Of a DNA stretch of 5,965 bases, positions 1 to 3,960 are shown in pieces. Where the stretch lies: positions 1-5,965 of the forward strand of contig DAOUQU010000108.1 of assembly GCA_030625445.1 (NCBI GenBank), read 5' to 3'. Under the pieces are notes generated by a model that was not told the DNA's origin, made no database searches, and saw only the letters and a program-made list of their open reading frames with translations. Numbering within the stretch: the first letter of the stretch is position 1; the number at the start of each line of letters is the position of its first letter. The position numbers and the translations under genes were made by a program. This stretch comes from Gammaproteobacteria bacterium. Its GTDB lineage: Bacteria; Pseudomonadota; Gammaproteobacteria; Chromatiales; Chromatiaceae.

Positions 1-17
1 GAAATGAGTCCTGATTA

Positions 18-329
18 TTAATCAGTTGAAATGCTCATGATCACACTTCCGTCCGTATCGAAGGTGATAGTAACCGTGGCGTCGAGCATGGCAGCATAAT
101 CGAGAAGACCGTCATCGATCAGGTTTTCCATCTGACTGACACTGCGTGTGGTGATTTCCATATTAGCAAGATCGTCGATGGTCATTTCTGCATGCGCCGA
201 GTCTGCCAGCAGATCATCGATCATGGCGTAGACTTCTTCATCGACAACACCTTCTGCGGCGTGATGAGCGAAGGCAGGTGCGGCGGTTATTACTGCTGAA
301 AACAGCATGGCTTGCAATAATTTTTTCAT
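18..329 (-). CDS. Small acidic exported protein of unknown function
   Basis: I do not recognise this 103-residue protein. Residues 1-21 form a clear Sec signal peptide: a basic start (MKKLL), a hydrophobic core and an AFA cleavage site, probably cut before His22-His23. The mature part of about 82 residues is very acidic, with many Asp and Glu (VVDEEV, IDDLL, TIDDL, LIDDGLLDY). It ends in a short stretch that looks beta-forming (ATVTITFDTDGSVIMSIS). A periplasmic or secreted location is inferred. The frame stays open for 25 more codons upstream, but this start is chosen because AGGAG (338-342) sits 8 bases before the ATG and the signal peptide begins there. A 7-bp dyad (11-25) overlaps the stop codon. 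The gene is divergent from mazG with no partner. No cysteines or catalytic motif are visible. I am confident it is a gene; its function is unknown. Confidence 0.72.
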   Translation of the reverse strand: MKKLLQAMLFSAVITAAPAFAHHAAEGVVDEEVYAMIDDLLADSAHAEMTIDDLANMEITTRSVSQMENLIDDGLLDYAAMLDATVTITFDTDGSVIMSISTD

Positions 330-337
330 ACTCGTTA

Positions 338-342
338 CTCCT
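338..342 (-). promoter_or_regulatory. Ribosome binding site that fixes the start of the exported protein
   Basis: The minus strand reads AGGAG here, 8 bases before the ATG at 329. It supports the shorter start over the in-frame ATG at 404, which would place 25 hydrophilic residues in front of a normal signal peptide. Confidence 0.6.
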
Positions 343-385
343 GAGTTATATTTGAATGTTTTACTATCGTCTGAGAAAACAAGTT

Positions 386-415
386 GATTCAGACTAATCT
401 TCAAGTCTCTGAATC
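386..415. repeat. Inverted repeat between the divergent exported-protein gene and mazG
   Basis: GATTCAGA (386-393) is the exact reverse complement of TCTGAATC (408-415). Inside it, GACT (392-395) also matches AGTC (404-407), so two alternative stems share the site. It lies in the divergent intergenic region, where an operator is plausible. No specific regulator can be named. Confidence 0.35.
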
Positions 416-509
416 TCTGCTGAAATCCCAGATTGATAGTGTTGATACTAAGAGGGATGCTTCCGGGATTGGTTCACATGATAAATGTCAATCTCCTTCT
501 AATACTGGA

Positions 510-515
510 TATAAT
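510..515 (+). promoter_or_regulatory. Candidate -10 element for mazG
   Basis: A perfect TATAAT lies 36 bases before the chosen mazG ATG, giving a predicted leader of about 30 bases. No good -35 hexamer stands 16-18 bases upstream, so this is a weak call resting on the -10 alone. If correct, transcription starts inside the upstream extension of the open frame, which would exclude the longer MazG start. Confidence 0.35.
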
Positions 516-551
516 GACCCGCTTTTCTATCCAAACTGCCTGAAACCTCCT

Positions 552-1343
552 ATGCCTGATATCGACAAACTTCTGCAAATCATGAAGGCGCTGCGTGATC
601 CCGAGAGCGGCTGCCCCTGGGATATCGAGCAGACATTTGAAACCATTGCTCCCTATACGCTGGAAGAGGCGTATGAAGTTGCAGATGCGATTCAGCGAAA
701 TGATATGCAGGAGTTGAAGGGTGAGTTGGGAGATCTGCTGTTCCAGGTGGCTTTCCATGCGCGCCTGGCTGAAGAGGCGGGGGAGTTTGATTTTCATGAT
801 GTTGTGACGGCGATTTGCGACAAGATGGTGCGTCGCCATCCGCATGTCTTTGCCGATGAGACGATAGCAACGGTCGCCGAACAGAGCAGAGCATGGGAGC
901 AGCATAAAGCCCGCGAGCGGGAGTCACAGCAGAGCGCAGTTTCAGGGGTCGCCCTGGCTTTGCCTGCCTTGGTGCATGCAAAAAAATTGCAGAGCCGTGC
1001 GGCGCGGGTTGGCTTTGACTGGCCTGATATTTCAGGGCCGCTGGCGAAATGCCATGAAGAGCTGGCGGAGATTGAGGAGGCGCTGGAGCAGGGCGATCAG
1101 CAGCAGATTGCAGATGAGGTTGGTGATCTGCTGTTTGCCGTCGTCAATCTCGCACGCTTTTCCGATGTCGATGCTGAGGCGGCGTTGAAAGGTTCGAGCG
1201 AGCGTTTTGTCACGCGCTTTCAATTTATTGAACACAAGCTCGCGGAGCAGGATATGACCACGGGGGATCTCTCTTTGCAGAGACTGGAGCAGTTATGGGA
1301 TTTGGCGAAACAGGCTGAGAAATCAACGCAGGATGGAGAGTAA
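552..1343 (+). CDS. mazG: MazG nucleoside triphosphate pyrophosphohydrolase
   Basis: MazG hydrolyses NTPs and dNTPs to the monophosphate plus pyrophosphate in the cytoplasm, removing non-canonical nucleotides; in E. coli it also lowers ppGpp. The 263 residues hold two MazG domains in tandem. The first has the helical metal motif E38-E39-x-x-E42 with E58-L-G-D61. The second has E169-E170-x-x-E173 with E189-V-G-D192. The conserved CPWD (21-24) and RRHPHVF (94-100) segments are present, so both sites look intact. The frame is open back to 384, but those extra 56 codons encode no family sequence, and the chosen start gives the E. coli length. Its weakness is that no clear Shine-Dalgarno sequence precedes this ATG. 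The gene stands alone, divergent from the exported-protein gene and convergent with the toxin-antitoxin operon. Identity is very secure; the exact start is less so. Confidence 0.95.
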   Translation: MPDIDKLLQIMKALRDPESGCPWDIEQTFETIAPYTLEEAYEVADAIQRNDMQELKGELGDLLFQVAFHARLAEEAGEFDFHDVVTAICDKMVRRHPHVFADETIATVAEQSRAWEQHKARERESQQSAVSGVALALPALVHAKKLQSRAARVGFDWPDISGPLAKCHEELAEIEEALEQGDQQQIADEVGDLLFAVVNLARFSDVDAEAALKGSSERFVTRFQFIEHKLAEQDMTTGDLSLQRLEQLWDLAKQAEKSTQDGE

Positions 1344-1375
1344 GGGGGAAGTTCTCAAAAAGTCCGTGTGAATAT

Positions 1376-1455
1376 CGTCATTGCGAGGGAGCCTAAGCGA
1401 CTGTGGCAATCTCCAGACCAGATTGCCGCGTCGCCTCCGGCTCCTCGCAATGACG
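1376..1455. repeat. 80-bp palindromic repeat with CGTCATTGCGAGG ends
   Basis: CGTCATTGCGAGG (1376-1388) is exactly the reverse complement of the right end (1443-1455). Internally GCGAC (1397-1401) pairs with GTCGC (1430-1434), and GGCAATCT (1405-1412) pairs with AGATTGCC (1420-1427), around a 7-base loop. The whole element can therefore fold into one long hairpin. From memory, similar CGTCATTGCGAGG palindromes occur as dispersed repeats in many bacterial genomes. It sits 32 bases after mazG and 34 bases before the yoeB end, between convergent genes, as REP-like elements often do. It may stabilise or end both transcripts, but there is no T-run. No flanking target duplication is evident. Confidence 0.8.
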
Positions 1456-1489
1456 AAACCCTCTCCAGCCACTCAGCTCGACAGAGCAG

Positions 1490-1759
1490 TTAAAACTGAT
1501 CGTAATGCCCTCCAATAGCAAAAATATAGATGTAGTTTTCATCGTATTTATAAATGACACGGTCTTTCCGGCTAATGCGGCGAGACCATAAACCCGAGAG
1601 GTTATGTTTTAATGGCTCAGGTTTTCCCGTGCCAAGGTGCGGGTCGCCACGAAGCATCTCCTTCAGTAGTCGGCAAAGTGCTTTGTGCAGTTTTTTGTCT
1701 TTTTGTCTGAGTTGTTCGTAAGCAGTCCATGTATTACCTTCAAAAACCAGTGATCTCAT
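1490..1759 (-). CDS. yoeB: YoeB-family toxin (ribosome-dependent mRNA interferase)
   Basis: This is an 89-residue toxin of the RelE/YoeB superfamily (Txe/YoeB family; E. coli YoeB has 84). Such toxins enter the ribosomal A site and cleave mRNA, and are held inactive by the YefM antitoxin. The signature GKPEPLKHNLSGLWSRR (45-61) is almost the E. coli sequence. The residues matching the E. coli catalytic set are all present: E48, R60/R61, R67, and the terminal H85-Y86, here followed by DQF. The toxin therefore looks active. The frame is open to 1801, but the ATG at 1759 is chosen because GGAGA (1765-1769) precedes it and the protein then begins like the family. It overlaps the end of the antitoxin gene by 20 bp, which implies translational coupling. 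Nothing suggests decay. Confidence 0.92.
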   Translation of the reverse strand: MRSLVFEGNTWTAYEQLRQKDKKLHKALCRLLKEMLRGDPHLGTGKPEPLKHNLSGLWSRRISRKDRVIYKYDENYIYIFAIGGHYDQF

Positions 1760-2012
1760 CAAGCTCTCCGGCAGTAGGTTTATATCCTTTATTCCTTGCA
1801 TTCGTAGCTGTTGAAGCTGTAATTTGTTTCATTAAGTCGCTGTTTTGCATGACATATAAGGTTTCTTGTTCGCGTTCCCAGTCGTCTGCACTCAAAACAA
1901 TAAAATCATCACCGCCTCTACGTGTTACCTTAAGCGGTAAATGCTCGCTAACGACTTGTTCTACAAAACATTTTAGATTCTCTCTGAATTTATTAACACT
2001 GATACTATCCAT
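1740..2012 (-). CDS. yefM: YefM/Phd-family antitoxin
   Basis: This 90-residue protein is the likely partner of the YoeB toxin. Residues 1-55 match the Phd/YefM DNA-binding fold: MDSISVNKFRENLK, then PLKVTRRGGDDFIVLSADDWE, the family's strand-turn-strand and helix. Residues 56-90, ending GELDEITGF, form the polar tail that normally wraps the toxin. In this family the antitoxin neutralises the toxin and represses its own operon, and the complex represses more tightly. The frame extends to 2207, but the start at 2012 is chosen because GAGG (2021-2024) lies 8 bases upstream and family homology begins there. The antitoxin is first in the operon, the usual order. A promoter and operator-like dyad lie directly upstream. 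Confidence 0.9.
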   Translation of the reverse strand: MDSISVNKFRENLKCFVEQVVSEHLPLKVTRRGGDDFIVLSADDWEREQETLYVMQNSDLMKQITASTATNARNKGYKPTAGELDEITGF

Positions 2013-2028
2013 CAAGTCAGCCTCATTT

Positions 2029-2049
2029 ACGTACCGTAATACAGTACAT
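2029..2049. promoter_or_regulatory. Probable operator of the yefM-yoeB operon
   Basis: This 21-bp imperfect dyad has ACGTAC (2029-2034) facing GTACAT (2044-2049), with TACCGTA and TACAGTA between. It begins 17 bases before the antitoxin ATG and overlaps the -10 element and predicted start of transcription. E. coli YefM-YoeB binds palindromes containing a TGTACA-like core, so the GTAC half-sites fit autoregulation. Binding is inferred. Confidence 0.55.
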
Positions 2050-2076
2050 AGTAGTAGAAAAGCCCTGGCGAAGCAA
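2048..2076 (-). promoter_or_regulatory. Candidate sigma-70 promoter of yefM-yoeB
   Basis: Read on the minus strand, TTGCTT (2071-2076) is followed after exactly 17 bases by TACTAT (2048-2053). The predicted start near 2041 leaves a leader of about 28 bases. The hexamers match consensus only partly (3/6 and 4/6), but the ideal spacing and overlap with the dyad support the call. Confidence 0.5.
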
Positions 2077-2193
2077 TTCACATGCACAATATGAAGCTGC
2101 TCCCTATATGTTGTCGATCGCGCATGTTTTGCCGAAACAGGTTGTAGCAATACACGGGACTTTTTGATAAGTTGCTGATGGCATCGTAGACTG

Positions 2194-2207
2194 TTGATAA
2201 ATATCAA
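2194..2207. promoter_or_regulatory. Perfect FNR/Anr-type binding box
   Basis: TTGATAAATATCAA matches the FNR consensus TTGATN4ATCAA at all ten specified positions. FNR is the oxygen-sensing iron-sulfur regulator; relatives such as Anr and Dnr use the same site. It lies 136 bases before the hemerythrin-like ATG. A class II arrangement centred at -41.5 would put transcription start near 2242, with the weak -10 GATTAC at 2229-2234. The site is symmetric, but the antitoxin promoter is about 150 bp away, so control of the plus-strand gene is favoured. Confidence 0.6.
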
Positions 2208-2342
2208 AGAAGCATCGAAAAGAGTGCTGATTACCAGAAACAGACAGCGACGCGAACAAAATCCCTGTAAACTATCTCGTTTGATTCTGGGTGATAGCTG
2301 GCAGTTTCCGGGTTGCCGGTAGTAGATTTTTGGAGGGGCAAA

Positions 2343-2795
2343 ATGCTCACATATGATGATGTAAACAAGCAGAATGACAAGATTACCGAGCTGACCAACG
2401 TGTTGACTTTTCTGCTGTCAGACCGGGCGCTCTATGATACCCAGGTGATTAGCGATCTCTTTTTTGTGTTGGTGAAAGAGGTTGAAGAGCATCTCAAAAC
2501 ACAGGATAAATTTGTTTATCGCACCTTGCTTGCATCTTCCGATCAGAAAGCGAGAAACATTTCTAATAAATTCATGTCAGGCGGTGTGGAGATCAAACGT
2601 GTTTTTGCAGAGTATTTGAAAACATGGTGCGGTAAGAAAAAATGTAAACAGCTGTTTATCAAGGACCATATTGTTTTTGTCAGAGAGACGGAGGAGATGT
2701 TTGAACTGATCCTGAATCGAATTCAGGATGAGCAGGAGAAGCTCTTCCCGATGCTGCGCGAAGTAACCGGTGATGACGTGGTGATAGCAAAATAG
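2343..2795 (+). CDS. Hemerythrin-like four-helix protein with a degenerate metal site
   Basis: This 150-residue, all-helical cytoplasmic protein resembles the hemerythrin/HHE family, whose members bind oxygen or nitric oxide, or repair iron centres, through a di-iron site. Two segments fit the family's H-x3-E...LFP pattern: H50-LKTQDKFVY (about 50-59) in helix 2 and R126-IQDE130-QEKLFP (126-136) in helix 4. H50 and E130 are kept, but Gln replaces the first Glu and Arg126 replaces the second His. Only one other histidine exists (H109), so a normal five-His site cannot form. C96 and C101 lie in a basic loop (CGKKKC). The ATG at 2343 is chosen because GGAGG (2332-2336) precedes it by 6 bases; a TTG at 2313 is unlikely. 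The upstream FNR box suggests low-oxygen or NO control. Family membership is a pattern-based call; the function is unproven. Confidence 0.6.
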   Translation: MLTYDDVNKQNDKITELTNVLTFLLSDRALYDTQVISDLFFVLVKEVEEHLKTQDKFVYRTLLASSDQKARNISNKFMSGGVEIKRVFAEYLKTWCGKKKCKQLFIKDHIVFVRETEEMFELILNRIQDEQEKLFPMLREVTGDDVVIAK

Positions 2796-2798
2796 GAG

Positions 2799-3308
2799 TT
2801 ATTGTTTGCGCCTCATCTTCCAGCGCCGCATTACATGCCATCTCCATAAGGCATTGATCCCGAAATAACTGATAATCGCCAGGGTGATGCCGATGGTGAG
2901 GCTGCCGGTGACCAGGGGTATCCAGATCTTATCGAAACTCTCCATGAACCAGTGCATAGAGAGTGAGTCTGGGATCTCAATCACAGGAATACCAAGCATC
3001 CAGCCGCCCAATAAATAGGCGCCAAGAAAAATTGGCGGGATAGTGAATGGGTTTGTCATCCACACCAACAGCAGTGAAATCGGAATGTTTGCGCGCCATA
3101 CGATAGCGCTCCACACGGCGCCGACCATCTGGCCGGGAAAAGGGACCAGCGCCCAGAAAGCCCCGATAGAAAATCCGCGTGCAATCGAAAGGCGGTTGAG
3201 ATGCCACAGGTTGGGAGAGTGCAGGTGTTCGCCAAAGATACTCAAATAGCGATTATTGCGAATCACCGCAGCATCAGGGCAGTAGCGTTTGAAGAATTTT
3301 CTGGGCAC
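2799..3308 (-). CDS. DUF2062 domain membrane protein
   Basis: This is a 169-residue inner-membrane protein of the DUF2062 family, whose biochemical role is unknown. A basic N-terminus (MPRKFFKRYCPD) leads into the conserved NLWHLNRLSIARGFSIGAF (33-51), then VPFPGQM (55-61) and the hallmark TNPFTIPPIF (85-94). Hydrophobic membrane segments lie at about 45-70, 77-107 and 128-152, with a strongly basic C-terminal tail (RRWKMRRKQ). The start is GTG: it is the only common start codon between an upstream in-frame stop and the conserved N-terminus, although no good ribosome site is visible. Length fits the family. The gene converges with the hemerythrin-like gene, with stop codons 3 bases apart and no room for a terminator. 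Confidence 0.88.
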   Translation of the reverse strand: MPRKFFKRYCPDAAVIRNNRYLSIFGEHLHSPNLWHLNRLSIARGFSIGAFWALVPFPGQMVGAVWSAIVWRANIPISLLLVWMTNPFTIPPIFLGAYLLGGWMLGIPVIEIPDSLSMHWFMESFDKIWIPLVTGSLTIGITLAIISYFGINALWRWHVMRRWKMRRKQ

Positions 3309-3368
3309 TGTAGAGATTTGTTAACCGGGTATCAGAGCACAAGCGACAGTAGTTTCCTGTTTGATGGC

Positions 3369-3377
3369 ATTATCGCA
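3369..3377 (-). promoter_or_regulatory. Candidate extended -10 promoter of the DUF2062 gene
   Basis: The minus strand reads TGCGATAAT, an extended -10 (TGn plus a 5/6 hexamer). The predicted start near 3362 leaves a leader of about 54 bases to the GTG. No good -35 is present, which extended -10 promoters tolerate. Confidence 0.4.
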
Positions 3378-3395
3378 TAACTTTTCATCCGGGAA

Positions 3396-3429
3396 TGTGA
3401 TCAAATAGCGTAATCACAGCTATTTCACA
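3396..3429. repeat. Nested dyad upstream of the DUF2062 gene
   Basis: TGTGATCAAATAGC (3396-3409) faces GCTATTTCACA (3419-3429), whose reverse complement is TGTGAAATAGC, the same word without two bases. A second dyad is nested in it: TGTGAT (3396-3401) with ATCACA (3413-3418). TGTGA/TCACA words recall CRP sites, but the half-site spacing is not the CRP 6 bases. It could be an operator or a small hairpin. Confidence 0.4.
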
Positions 3430-3547
3430 AATTGTCTGCCAGCCTTCAGCAGTTTGGTCTCCTTTCCAATATGGTGACAGAGATAAAGGATACGCATCCA
3501 ATGATATGTGCAGATGCAAGTTTTCTCCCCGCAGTCAAAATGGCAGT

Positions 3548-3569
3548 ATGCTCCCATCCCTGGGAGCAT
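3548..3569. repeat. Perfect 9-bp hairpin (terminator-like, no adjacent T-run)
   Basis: ATGCTCCCA (3548-3556) and TGGGAGCAT (3561-3569) form a perfect stem around the loop TCCC. It lies 28 bases past the stop of the putative small minus-strand frame. On neither strand does a T-run follow directly (TTTT comes about 6-7 bases later on each), so termination is possible but not typical. Confidence 0.45.
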
Positions 3570-3597
3570 GTAGCGCTTTTCTCAGAAAAATCGTTGA

Positions 3598-3777
3598 TTA
3601 CACATCTATCTCTCCTGCTAGTTTTCTTAACCGATCTTCCGATCGGCTGAGTCCGTCTAAAAGTCTCTGTAACATAACAGAAGGGCGGGCAGTAACTCTC
3701 TCCCTTTCCCTCTCTTCATCGATACTCTCTTCCCAGAATGATACTTGTTGCTGAGCGCTCTCTATAGCAGATGGCAT
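3598..3777 (-). CDS. Possible small charged protein of unknown function
   Basis: This is a doubtful 59-residue frame that I do not recognise. It is hydrophilic and likely helical, with a charged stretch (EESIDEERERERV, about 17-29) and a second helix (LQRLLDGLSRSEDRLRKLAGEI, about 36-57) having coiled-coil-like heptads. There is no signal peptide or catalytic motif. Three things favour it: AAAGG about 8 bases before the ATG, a TATCAT -10-like hexamer (3810-3815) with a dyad at the predicted transcript start (3791-3811), and a hairpin downstream. Against it are the short length and a codon mix rich in AGA, AGG and ATA. A GTG at 3786 falls inside the ribosome site and is unlikely. It could be an acquired small gene or chance. 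Confidence 0.33.
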   Translation of the reverse strand: MPSAIESAQQQVSFWEESIDEERERERVTARPSVMLQRLLDGLSRSEDRLRKLAGEIDV

Positions 3778-3790
3778 TTGCTTCACCTTT

Positions 3791-3811
3791 ATGGTTGTTG
3801 AAATTAACCAT
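3791..3811. repeat. Dyad ATGGTT-N9-AACCAT, possible operator
   Basis: The arms (3791-3796 and 3806-3811) are perfect inverted repeats. The site lies 14 bases before the ATG of the putative small minus-strand gene, overlapping a TATCAT -10-like element, where a repressor site would be expected. No regulator is indicated. Confidence 0.3.
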
Positions 3812-3960
3812 GATAGAATTAGTGAAATAGGAAGTATTGACCTGTTGCGACAAACGATTGTCTCTACATGCTGTCCCGGAAAGTAATGGTGTGGAGTGAT
3901 CCAATTCGTGGCATCATCAATGCGATTAAATAGCCCGGCCTGCTTTACCAGGAGAAAGAG

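Larger units (their letters stand above)
2013..2342. other. 330-bp intergenic region between divergent antitoxin and hemerythrin-like genes
   Basis: No credible gene lies here. It contains the toxin-antitoxin promoter and operator at its left end and an FNR-type box at 2194-2207. The minus frame running from 2207 to the antitoxin start has no ribosome site at its first ATG and no family sequence. The rest (about 2080-2190 and 2240-2325) shows nothing I can identify. Confidence 0.6.
3309..3960. other. Long, mostly non-coding intergenic region
   Basis: About 650 bp lie between the DUF2062 gene and the permease. I see the DUF2062 promoter region, three dyads (3396-3429, 3548-3569, 3791-3811), a 19-bp homopyrimidine mirror repeat (3697-3715) and one doubtful small gene (3598-3777). 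Plus-strand frames here start at non-ATG codons or lack ribosome sites and show no protein-like composition. No tRNA, CRISPR or transposase trace is visible. From about 3825 to 3949 I see no clear permease promoter. Confidence 0.55.

Noticed and set aside
384..551. N-terminal extension of mazG by 56 codons
   Set aside because: The extra residues show no family sequence, the shorter start gives the E. coli MazG length, and a TATAAT element lies inside the extension. No ribosome site supports the ATG at 384.
474..981. Two minus-strand frames opposite mazG (474-905 and 580-981)
   Set aside because: They lie antisense to a clearly real gene, lack family motifs and mirror its codon pattern.
1729..2094. 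Plus-strand frame of 121 codons opposite the toxin-antitoxin genes
   Set aside because: It is antisense to two well-recognised genes and has a low-complexity, Ser/Thr-rich sequence.
2013..2207. Longer antitoxin start at 2207
   Set aside because: The added 65 residues lack family sequence and would cover the promoter and operator; a good ribosome site precedes the ATG at 2012.
2313..2342. TTG start ten codons before the hemerythrin-like ATG
   Set aside because: GGAGG lies 6 bases before the ATG at 2343, inside what would be coding sequence for the TTG version.
3396..3418. CRP site (TGTGA/TCACA words)
   Set aside because: The half-sites are 13 bases apart rather than 6, so it does not fit the CRP consensus.
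3432..3754. Plus-strand frames in the long intergenic region (3432-3650 and 3506-3754)
   Set aside because: One starts with TTG, neither has a ribosome site, and their sequences do not look protein-like.
3716..3904. Minus-strand frame of 62 codons
   Set aside because: It has no ribosome site, has irregular composition and overlaps the better-supported small frame and its upstream region.
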